From JALTID01 sp027004335 [NCBI: bacterium] (GTDB lineage: Bacteria > JALSQH01): a stretch of 5,569 nucleotides of DNA. Where the stretch lies: NCBI GenBank assembly GCA_027004335.1, contig JALTID010000235.1, positions 915 to 6,483 on the forward strand. Direction: 5' to 3'. Below, in pieces: positions 1 through 5,569 of the stretch. Position 1 is the stretch's first letter. Every line of letters begins with the position of its first letter. Below the pieces are notes generated by a model that did not search any database, was not told the DNA's origin, and was given only the letters and a program-made list of their open reading frames with translations. Both the position numbers and the translations under genes were made by a program.

Positions 1-284
1 ATGCATGGCTAAAACTTGAGGATCTCATCCCTGCTGTAAATGCTGAGGGTGAACTTGAAGATGTACCTGATCTAACTGCCATAAAAGAAGAGATTTCTGA
101 AAGAATAAAGGGAATACTTCCAGAATTTTCCCCTGTGGAGAGAAAAATTCTTGCCCTTTTCATATTTGATGAGTTTGAACCTTATGAGATCGCTATGATT
201 TTGAATAAGAAAACAGAAGATGTTAGAGAGATTCTGATAAGATCACTTAAAAAACTTTTTAAGGAGTTATCAGGAGAGAGATGA
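1..284 (+). CDS. RNA polymerase sigma factor, sigma-70 family (ECF-like), C-terminal part only
   Basis: Only the 3' end is present. The open frame enters at the window edge (first full codon at base 3) and gives 93 residues before TGA at 282-284. Residues about 32-90 read like sigma region 4, the helix-turn-helix that contacts the -35 element: Leu-Pro at 39-40, Glu-Arg at 46-47, the turn-helix segment YEIAMILNKKTEDV (61-74), then a basic tail with RSLKKL at 80-85. This matches the family pattern LP..ER followed by EIA..L and a basic R..KKL end. The usual Ser-Arg-Leu recognition-helix motif is degenerate (Arg-Glu-Ile-Leu). Residues 1-30 are acidic and look like the linker between regions 2 and 4. 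The stop overlaps the next start by 4 bp, so the lipoprotein downstream is probably translated by coupling and belongs to the same operon. Another helix-turn-helix regulator ending in a similar fold is possible, because region 2 lies outside the window. Confidence 0.68.
   Translation, partial: AWLKLEDLIPAVNAEGELEDVPDLTAIKEEISERIKGILPEFSPVERKILALFIFDEFEPYEIAMILNKKTEDVREILIRSLKKLFKELSGER
272..276 (+). promoter_or_regulatory. Ribosome binding site of the lipoprotein gene
   Basis: AGGAG lies 4 nt before the ATG at 281, inside the last codons of the sigma-like gene. The purine run continues to the start codon (GGAGAGAG). A second AAGGAG at 261-266 is 14 nt away, which is too far for this start. 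The site supports 281 as the start and fits translational coupling through the ATGA overlap. Confidence 0.6.
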
Positions 285-1615
285 AAAAGAAGTTTTTGCT
301 TTTTAGTGTCATATTACTGCTAATTATGAGTAGTTGTGGGAATAAAAAGAAAAGTAATAGTGAAGAGGTGTATCTTTCTACTTCCTTTCCGATGCTAACT
401 TATTCATTGGATGTTCCTTCTGATGGTGCGTATTATCTTTCAGTTTCAATTCACGGGGATAATTTTGCGTGGAACAGATCCTCCTGTCCTTCAGTGGTGA
501 TTGATGTTTTCCGAAGCAGGAATGTATGGGCTGGTTCTCTAATTCTCTGGGATCCTAATTTTGAGTATACCCTGTTTTTAGGTGATCTTAAAAAAGGTTC
601 AGAAAGTTTAACCTTTAAATTTTCTCCAGAAAAGTCTCCATGTAGTGATGCAAAAATTGAAATTAATAAGCTGCAACTTGTTAAGTTTTCCGGTATCTCA
701 GAAGCATGCATCGCAAATGTACCTTACCTCCTTGGTTATAAAAAAACCCTTACTCTTGATGGGAAAGATTTTCCCTATAACACAATGTCTGATCTACCCC
801 TTTTTTGGGTTTGTAAGAAGGAGGGGGAAAGATTGGAATATATTCTTTACTATTCAAATGAAGATGGTGGAACCGGGGTTTTTCCTGGTGTGTTAATGTA
901 TACATGGGGGAGAGTAGCAGATATTGAAAATGCATTTACTGTGGATTTAGGAAGTGATAAGGAGTATATGAGAGACAACGAAACTGAGGATACCCTTTTT
1001 CAGGGAGAGAATTACCTCGGTCATCCCCTTTTGATGGTTTCTCCCGAGGATCATGGGCTTGTGACCGAGGGGAAAATAGAGGATGATACCAAACAGTTGC
1101 TTTTTGCTCTGCCTGTATATCCGGCAGTGAACTCTGCTCCTACGAGAGAAGATTACCTTGATATGGAACCCTGGACCTATCTTATAATGGAATGGGAGAT
1201 GGAGAGAGAGGGAAAAATAACAACTGAAGAATCAAAACTCAGTGATCAGTGTGACTTTCTCGCTCCTCTTGATTATTATCTTTACCTTGATCTTTATATT
1301 TCTGACGAAACAAAGATAGCAATGGATGTGAAACTCTCCAGCGGAGATGAAATTACAAATAACTCCTCGGGGTTGAGCTGGAATTTTTCAGGGTGGAAAA
1401 GGGTGGTTTTGAAATTACCTGAGGAGGTAAAATTGAAAAACATAGAAGAGATCCGCATGGTAAATTTAGGTGATACTAAAGTAAAAGTAGAAATAGGCAA
1501 GCTCTTTTATCTTAACAGAGATTTCTCTACTCTTCATTACATAGTTCCTTCCAATTCCCCTATCTCTTCAGAGTTATCACCTCATGAAGATTGGTTACTT
1601 CATCCTATCAGGTGA
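281..1615 (+). CDS. Predicted lipoprotein of unknown function
   Basis: The 444-residue protein starts with a lipoprotein-type signal: a basic n-region (Lys 2-4), a hydrophobic core at 5-16, and Met-Ser-Ser-Cys ending at Cys19, the likely lipidated residue. Met at -3 is an acceptable but not ideal lipobox residue. Gly20 at +2 does not suggest inner-membrane retention by the E. coli rule. No other membrane segment is seen, so it is probably an exported, membrane-anchored protein. Three parts are visible. Residues about 35-136 alternate like a beta-sandwich (YTLFLGDLKKGSESLTF at 96-112), resembling carbohydrate-binding-type folds. Residues about 185-260 hold a distinctive block: NEDGGTG (193-199), WGRVADIE (209-216), GHPLLMVSPEDHG (247-259). 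Residues about 295-410 are again beta-rich. Cysteines 69, 121, 143, 178 and 324 remain besides Cys19. I do not recognise a named family. Its end overlaps the convergent kinase gene by 21 bp. Confidence 0.85.
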   Translation: MKKKFLLFSVILLLIMSSCGNKKKSNSEEVYLSTSFPMLTYSLDVPSDGAYYLSVSIHGDNFAWNRSSCPSVVIDVFRSRNVWAGSLILWDPNFEYTLFLGDLKKGSESLTFKFSPEKSPCSDAKIEINKLQLVKFSGISEACIANVPYLLGYKKTLTLDGKDFPYNTMSDLPLFWVCKKEGERLEYILYYSNEDGGTGVFPGVLMYTWGRVADIENAFTVDLGSDKEYMRDNETEDTLFQGENYLGHPLLMVSPEDHGLVTEGKIEDDTKQLLFALPVYPAVNSAPTREDYLDMEPWTYLIMEWEMEREGKITTEESKLSDQCDFLAPLDYYLYLDLYISDETKIAMDVKLSSGDEITNNSSGLSWNFSGWKRVVLKLPEEVKLKNIEEIRMVNLGDTKVKVEIGKLFYLNRDFSTLHYIVPSNSPISSELSPHEDWLLHPIR

Positions 1616-3442
1616 AGAAGATTTATTTTCCTCTATTTCGTTCAGATTCTTGGGGAGTTTTATCGTGAAAGTAGTGCCTTCTCCTTTTTTAGATTCAACA
1701 CCAATTTCTCCATAGTGATCTTGAATGATTCTGGAGGAGATACTTAACCCCAGTCCTGTGCCTTTTCCAGGAGGTTTTGTTGTAAAAAAGGGATCAAAAA
1801 TTCTGGAAAGGGCTTCTTCAGAGATACCAATCCCATTATCTGAGATTTTAACATATTGAAATTTTGCATCTTCCCATGCTGTTATCTCAATTTTTCCCTT
1901 TTCTCCTTTTTCTGTTACCGCATCAGCTGCATTGTTTAAAAGGTTAATAAATACCTGGGTTAACTGATTTGGGTAGCAGAATATCGGTCTTAATTTTGGG
2001 ATATTCATTTTTATTTCAGGCACATATTTAAGTTTAGTATGAGCAAAGTCTATGGCATCTTTAAGGATTGAAGAGAGGCTTATCATTTCTATTGATCCCT
2101 TTTCAGTTCTGCTGAGTTTTTTGAGTCCAGAAATTATCTTCTTGGTATGTTCAATTCCCTTATTAGACTCAGATATTAGATTTTGAATATCTGAAAGGAT
2201 AAAATCAATTTCTTCATTATTTACGACTTCTTTTATTTTTTCACATGCTCCTTCTCCTGTTAGTTGCCTTATCATTTTTATGCTCCCCCCCATCTCTTCA
2301 AGATATTCTTGCATAGAAAAAATATTACTTGTTACATATCCCAGGGCGTTATTCAGTTCGTGAGCTATTCCTGCAGAAAGTTCTCCTATAACAGCGATCT
2401 TTTCTGTTTCAATTAACTTTGATTGAGTTGCTTTCAATTCTTTTATTGTTTTTTCAAGTTCTCTGGTTCTTTCAATTATCTTGTCTTCCAATTCCATATT
2501 CATCTTATCTAGTTCAAGATTGACTTTGACCACTTCTTTTATCAGAGCAGCTCTTTCCAGAGCTCCAGCTATTAGGTTTGAAAGAGATTGAAGAGCAGAC
2601 AGGTAACCACCTTGTCTGAATTTTTTTATGTTCTTAATATTGATTAATTCCCCAACTCCGATTACTGTTCCATCAGATTTTAATATGGGGACTGCTACAA
2701 TATTTTTAGTGGTGAATCCTGAGCGAGTGTCCACTATCCGTGCAAATCTTGGGTCTGAGTAAAGATCATCTACAATTATTGGTTTCTTATTTGTAAAACA
2801 CCATCCAGCTATCCCCTGATCTTTTTTTAACTTTACCGATTTGACCTTTGGATCTCCTCCCACAGTGGTATAGAAAATAAGTGCATCTTCTTTCTCATCG
2901 TAGGTTAAGATGGTGCTTCCTTCACACTGAAATATCGTTTTGACTGAAGTGAGGACATTTTTTAGTATTATTTCTTTTTCCATAGCAGAATTGATCTGGT
3001 TGGATGTTTCTAAAAGGAGATTAAGAAGCTGGATTTTTTCCCTTAGATTTTCAGTGAGCCTCTCGTTTTCTTTTAAGATTTTTAGCCGGTTAAGGGCATT
3101 TTTTGTGACAAACTCCACTTCATGAGGATCAGGGGGCTTGGGGATAAAGTCAATAACTCCAGATCTGAGTGCCTTTAAAATAGTGTCTCTGTCCTTTTTA
3201 GCTGAAATAAGAACAACCCCGGTAGATGGAAATCTCTTCCTTAATGAGTCCAGATGATCAAAGGCATTTTCACCGGGGAAAAGAATATCAAGAAGAATTA
3301 AATCTATCTGAGTACCTTCCAGAATTTCCCACATTTCTTTAAGAGAAAGTGCTGTAAAAATTTCATATTTAAAAGGGATAAGAATATCCTTCAGAAATTC
3401 TACCATATATTTTTCATCATCTACAATCAGAATTGATGGCAT
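1595..3442 (-). CDS. Hybrid sensor histidine kinase: receiver, GAF, HisKA, HATPase
   Basis: A soluble 615-residue kinase with no signal peptide or membrane helix. Residues 1-118 are a receiver domain with the full active site: acidic pair Asp8/Asp9, phospho-acceptor Asp52, Ser80 and Lys102. A helical linker (119-145) leads to a GAF domain (about 146-298; [20 protein letters not shown] at 213-232), then a coiled coil (about 300-345). The H-box holds the phospho-accepting His361 ([14 protein letters not shown]). A long helical insert (about 376-440) precedes the ATP-binding domain: N-box NLLNNAADA (500-508), G1 DNGIGI (535-540), F-box IFDPFFTTK (548-556) and G2 GTGLGL (561-566). H-box style and insert point to the HPK4-like group. 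One oddity is Ala366 where the family usually has Pro (HENNP type). The start is set by TAATG overlap with the upstream regulator gene and AGAGGAAG at 3447-3454. A receiver at the N-terminus suggests phosphorelay or receiver-controlled kinase activity (inference). Confidence 0.95.
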   Translation of the reverse strand: MPSILIVDDEKYMVEFLKDILIPFKYEIFTALSLKEMWEILEGTQIDLILLDILFPGENAFDHLDSLRKRFPSTGVVLISAKKDRDTILKALRSGVIDFIPKPPDPHEVEFVTKNALNRLKILKENERLTENLREKIQLLNLLLETSNQINSAMEKEIILKNVLTSVKTIFQCEGSTILTYDEKEDALIFYTTVGGDPKVKSVKLKKDQGIAGWCFTNKKPIIVDDLYSDPRFARIVDTRSGFTTKNIVAVPILKSDGTVIGVGELINIKNIKKFRQGGYLSALQSLSNLIAGALERAALIKEVVKVNLELDKMNMELEDKIIERTRELEKTIKELKATQSKLIETEKIAVIGELSAGIAHELNNALGYVTSNIFSMQEYLEEMGGSIKMIRQLTGEGACEKIKEVVNNEEIDFILSDIQNLISESNKGIEHTKKIISGLKKLSRTEKGSIEMISLSSILKDAIDFAHTKLKYVPEIKMNIPKLRPIFCYPNQLTQVFINLLNNAADAVTEKGEKGKIEITAWEDAKFQYVKISDNGIGISEEALSRIFDPFFTTKPPGKGTGLGLSISSRIIQDHYGEIGVESKKGEGTTFTIKLPKNLNEIEENKSSSPDRMK

Positions 3443-3963
3443 TATTCTTCCTCTGTATCATCAAGGATAATTCTACCTTCTTCGTCCTTTTTAACTTTTG
3501 TGATACCTGGATATTCTTTTTCCAGTGAATCAATTAGATTTTTTGCTTTTTCAAGTTGATCAAGTAACTTCCTGTGTTCCCTTTCAAGCCTCAGGTGTTC
3601 AGATGCCAATCTCAGAGAAAGCCTTAACTCTTCATCATCCCATGGTTTTAAGAAAAATCTATAAATCTCTCCTTCATTTATTGCTTCTGCGGCGACTTCA
3701 AGATCTGCCTGACCCGTGAGCATTATTCTTATGGTGTCAGGATAATTTTCTCTGATCCATTTCAGGAATTCAAGCCCGTTTGTCCCTGGCATTTTAAAAT
3801 CGGAGACAACTATGTCAAATGGTTTCTCATAAAATTTGTCAGCGGCCTCTTTTGCACTGGTAGCCGTTTCAATTTCGTATGGTTCTTTCCGCAGTGATCT
3901 TCTCAATGCACTGAGTATATTTTCCTCATCGTCAACCAGAAGTAACCTTAATTTTTTCTCCAT
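3442..3963 (-). CDS. Response regulator: receiver domain plus coiled-coil tail, no output domain
   Basis: 173 residues. Residues 4-120 form a complete receiver: Asp11/Asp12, phospho-acceptor Asp55 (SDFKMPG), Thr83 (MLTG) and Lys106. The segment YRFFLKPWDDEEL (101-113) is the hallmark of receivers found in HupR- and RpfG-type regulators, yet no AAA+, HD-GYP or DNA-binding domain follows. Residues about 117-150 are a charged helix with heptad-like Leu spacing, probably a coiled coil. A short tail (YPGITKVKKDEEGRIILDD at 151-169) ends in Glu residues. The tail reads like a folded or partner-binding element rather than random truncation. The gene ends with a normal TAA overlapping the kinase ATG. 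ATG at 3963 is preceded by GGGAGG (forward 3969-3974), 5 nt away. It lies 16 bp after the aldehyde dehydrogenase stop. It is the natural phosphate acceptor of the adjacent kinase (inference); output is unknown. Confidence 0.93.
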   Translation of the reverse strand: MEKKLRLLLVDDEENILSALRRSLRKEPYEIETATSAKEAADKFYEKPFDIVVSDFKMPGTNGLEFLKWIRENYPDTIRIMLTGQADLEVAAEAINEGEIYRFFLKPWDDEELRLSLRLASEHLRLEREHRKLLDQLEKAKNLIDSLEKEYPGITKVKKDEEGRIILDDTEEE

Positions 3964-3968
3964 TTTTT

Positions 3969-3974
3969 CCTCCC
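3969..3974 (-). promoter_or_regulatory. Ribosome binding site of the response regulator gene
   Basis: On the minus strand GGGAGG precedes ATG at 3963 by 5 nt. It lies within the 16-bp gap after the aldehyde dehydrogenase stop codon (3980-3982). This leaves almost no room for a separate promoter or terminator in the gap, which supports one transcript for the three genes. Confidence 0.7.
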
Positions 3975-3979
3975 TGGTT

Positions 3980-5401
3980 TTAAAATCTCATTATCACTGT
4001 TTTAATCTCAGTCATTTCTTCAACAGCGTACTTCAATCCCTCTCTCCCCAATCCTGAATCTTTTATTCCTCCGTAGGGCATATTGTCCACCCTGAAGGTA
4101 GGATAGTCGTTAATTATAACTCCTCCCACATCAAGATTTTCAATAGCGTAGTGCGTATTTTTTAAATCATTTGTGAAAATGCCTGCCTGAAGTCCATACT
4201 GGGAGTCATTTACCTTATCAATTGCCTCTTCAAAAGCATCAAATGGTTCTGTTATGACTACCGGCCCAAAAACTTCCTCACAGTAAACGGGCAGATCTTT
4301 TTTAACATCAGAGATAATGGTTGCTTCAATTATATTTCCTCTCCGCTTTGCACCTGTGATGATTATTGCACCATTCTCAATAGCATCACTTATCCATCTC
4401 TCAACTTTATCTGCTGCTCTCTCGTCAATAAGAGGACCGAAAACTGTGTCTGGGTCCATAGGATCACCAATTTTTAATTTTTCTACTTCTCTTTTAAATT
4501 TTTCTAAAAACTTATCATATATATTTTTATGGACATATATTCTCTGAACAGCTATGCAGATCTGTCCTGCATTGGCGAAGCCACCAATGGCAAGTCTCCA
4601 TGCTGTAAAATCCAGATTTGCACTTTCATCCACCACAGCTCCTGCGTTCCCCCCAAGTTCAAGAAGTATTTTTTTCTTCCCCGCTATGTTTTTAAGGTAC
4701 CAGCCAACTCTGGGGCTACCTGTGAAAGAAAGAAGCTTAAATCTTTCATCTCTTACCATCTTTTCGGCTCTCTCCACGGTGGTAGGAACGACATTAACCA
4801 TCCCCGCAGGGGCTCCAGCTTTTTCAATTATCTCAGCGAGTATGAGAGATGTAAAAGGTGCCTGGGGTGGGGGCTTGAGAACGACACTGTTTCCAGCTGC
4901 GATTGCAGGAGCTATTTTGTGCGCCACGAGATTCAAAGGAAAATTGTAAGGTGTGATGGCGATTATTGGCCCCAGTGGGAACCTCTTATAAAATCCTCTG
5001 TAATTTTTTGTATTTTCCTGAATATCCACGGGAAAAACTTCCCCTCCGATTCTCTTTGCTTCCTCAGCGGCAAATGTAAAAGTGACTGTGGCTCTGTTAA
5101 CTTCCCCCAACGCGTATTGCCATGGTTTTCCCGATTCCTCCACTATCATTCTGGCCAGTTCCTCTTTTCGTTCCTCAATCCCTTTTTTGATGTTTTCAAG
5201 GATCTTTGATTTCTCATAAGCTGAGAGCTTTTTTGTCGTTTTGAACGCATCAACAGCTGATTGAATCGCATCTTCTACATCTTTTTCTGAAGCAATAGGT
5301 ATGTAGCCGATGACTTCCCCGTTGTAGGGATTGATGTTTTCTTCATATTCCTCCGTTGTTCTCCACTCGCCATTGATATATGTTCTTTTCTTCTCAGGCA
5401 T
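3980..5401 (-). CDS. NAD(P)-dependent aldehyde dehydrogenase
   Basis: A full-length (473 aa) member of the ALDH superfamily, which oxidises an aldehyde to an acid, or a thioester in CoA-dependent members, with NAD(P)+. Visible hallmarks: PYNFP (151-155) with oxyanion Asn153, cofactor Lys176 in VVLKPPPQ, FTGSPRVG (226-233) at the Rossmann turn, general base Glu248 in LLELGGNAG, catalytic Cys282 in NAGQICIAVQR (277-287), and EEVFGP (375-380). It ends with MPYGGIKDSGLGREG (441-455). The residue three after Lys176 is Pro179, not the Glu that favours NAD over NADP in many ALDHs, so NADP use is possible. The residue before Cys282 is Ile, whereas non-phosphorylating GAPDH (GapN), as I recall, uses Arg there for substrate phosphate, so GapN is unlikely. 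From memory the sequence is closest to the uncharacterised y4uC-like ALDH group. The substrate is unknown. It is first gene of the operon with the response regulator and kinase. Confidence 0.95.
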   Translation of the reverse strand: MPEKKRTYINGEWRTTEEYEENINPYNGEVIGYIPIASEKDVEDAIQSAVDAFKTTKKLSAYEKSKILENIKKGIEERKEELARMIVEESGKPWQYALGEVNRATVTFTFAAEEAKRIGGEVFPVDIQENTKNYRGFYKRFPLGPIIAITPYNFPLNLVAHKIAPAIAAGNSVVLKPPPQAPFTSLILAEIIEKAGAPAGMVNVVPTTVERAEKMVRDERFKLLSFTGSPRVGWYLKNIAGKKKILLELGGNAGAVVDESANLDFTAWRLAIGGFANAGQICIAVQRIYVHKNIYDKFLEKFKREVEKLKIGDPMDPDTVFGPLIDERAADKVERWISDAIENGAIIITGAKRRGNIIEATIISDVKKDLPVYCEEVFGPVVITEPFDAFEEAIDKVNDSQYGLQAGIFTNDLKNTHYAIENLDVGGVIINDYPTFRVDNMPYGGIKDSGLGREGLKYAVEEMTEIKTVIMRF

Positions 5402-5408
5402 ACTTCTT

Positions 5409-5415
5409 CCTCCTT
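5409..5415 (-). promoter_or_regulatory. Ribosome binding site of the aldehyde dehydrogenase gene
   Basis: The minus strand reads AAGGAGG, a near-perfect Shine-Dalgarno match, 7 nt before ATG at 5401. It fixes this start and predicts strong translation of the first operon gene. Confidence 0.8.
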
Positions 5416-5434
5416 CTGCAATTCAACAAAAATT

Positions 5435-5466
5435 CCGCATTTTTAATTATAGCTGAAATAATGCGG
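5435..5466. repeat. 7-bp inverted repeat around the -10 box, candidate operator
   Basis: CCGCATT at 5435-5441 is the exact reverse complement of AATGCGG at 5460-5466, with 18 bp between. These arms are among the few GC-rich words in an AT-rich leader. One arm lies in the -35/-10 spacer, the other at the predicted transcription start, so a protein bound here would cover the promoter core. Arm centres are 25 bp apart, which is not a whole number of helical turns, a point against a simple dimer site. An RNA hairpin is unlikely to be the purpose since transcription would begin inside one arm. Confidence 0.4.
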
Positions 5467-5475
5467 CTGAGGCAA
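5446..5475 (-). promoter_or_regulatory. Predicted sigma-70-type promoter of the aldehyde dehydrogenase / two-component operon
   Basis: On the minus strand a -35 TTGCCT (5475-5470, four of six consensus bases) is followed after 18 bp by a perfect -10 TATAAT (5451-5446). Transcription would start near 5439, giving a leader of about 38 nt that carries the strong ribosome binding site. A/T tracts upstream (about 5504-5523) could help. AT-rich sequence yields chance -10 boxes, so the call rests on the -35/-10 pair plus position before an operon's first gene. Confidence 0.6.
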
Positions 5476-5507
5476 TTTTTTGCAATAGAAATTGAGGAAG
5501 ACCAATT

Positions 5508-5569
5508 TTATTTAAAAATTTTCTCTCTTTCTATCATCTTTTTCAATCTTAAAGTTGCAGGATATTCAC
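5508..5569 (-). CDS. Possible C-terminal end of an upstream gene (19 codons)
   Basis: In one minus-strand frame entering from the window edge, 19 codons run to TAA at 5508-5510 and encode EYPATLRLKKMIEREKIFK. The charged, helix-like, Lys/Glu-rich make-up matches the other proteins in the window. The other two minus frames stop within seven codons. The stretch is too short for any functional call and could be chance. If real, the gene ends about 107 bp before the aldehyde dehydrogenase start and is separated from it by the predicted promoter. Confidence 0.33.
   Translation of the reverse strand, partial: EYPATLRLKKMIEREKIFK

Noticed and set aside
1517-1528. AGAGATTTCTCT small palindrome near the end of the lipoprotein gene, considered as a terminator for the leftward operon.
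   Set aside because: The stem is only 5 bp of mixed pairs with a 2-nt loop, lies within coding sequence and has no T-run on the minus strand.
1684-1690. T-run after the lipoprotein stop considered as a rho-independent terminator.
   Set aside because: No stable GC-rich stem precedes it, and it codes for part of the kinase ATP-binding domain on the other strand.
4529-5209. Long plus-strand open frame (226 codons) inside the aldehyde dehydrogenase gene, with a second one at 4554-4949.
   Set aside because: The opposite strand encodes an ALDH with every family motif. The plus-strand translations are rich in Ser, Cys and Phe with no recognisable motif.
5472-5483. GCAA...TTGC short inverted repeat overlapping the -35 box.
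   Set aside because: Arms of 4 bp around an A/T run are expected by chance in this composition.
5461-5569. Plus-strand frame from ATG at 5461 open to the window end (36 codons), possibly a divergent gene start.
   Set aside because: There is no Shine-Dalgarno sequence before the ATG, and the translation is Phe/Ile/Ser-rich in the way the antisense of Lys/Glu-rich coding sequence looks. The minus-strand reading is more protein-like, though both are short.

Overview
The window suggests an AT-rich bacterium. Its proteins are rich in Lys, Glu and Ile and poor in Gln, and coding strands are purine-rich. A lipoprotein signal peptide followed by Gly at +2 fits, but does not prove, a diderm cell. No feature fixes the phylum. 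A mild thermophile or anaerobe of a deltaproteobacterial, Nitrospirota-like or candidate-phylum lineage is a guess from protein style only.

Layout: two gene groups converge. Rightward (+), the window opens inside the 3' end of a gene whose last 93 codons look like region 4 of a sigma-70-family (ECF-like) sigma factor. Its stop overlaps the start of a 444-residue predicted lipoprotein (ATGA overlap). This lipoprotein has beta-rich flanks and an unrecognised central motif block. Leftward (-), a compact three-gene operon reads: an NAD(P)-dependent aldehyde dehydrogenase (473 aa), a single-domain response regulator with a coiled-coil tail (173 aa), and a soluble receiver-GAF-histidine kinase (615 aa). 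The gaps are 16 bp and then a TAATG stop/start overlap. The kinase gene and the lipoprotein gene overlap tail to tail by 21 bp, with no visible terminator between them.

Upstream of the aldehyde dehydrogenase, 168 bp hold a good sigma-70-type promoter (TTGCCT, 18 bp, TATAAT). Its -10 box sits inside a 7-bp inverted repeat, a candidate operator. Beyond that there may be the last 19 codons of another leftward gene.

How the genes could work together (inference): the kinase has no membrane segment and carries a GAF domain, so it probably senses something in the cytoplasm. Phosphate could pass between kinase, its own receiver and the separate regulator. Neither receiver protein has a DNA-binding or enzymatic output domain, so the output must go through protein contacts or a factor elsewhere. 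Joint transcription with an aldehyde dehydrogenase suggests a link to aldehyde or redox metabolism. I found no mobile element, CRISPR array, tRNA or rRNA.
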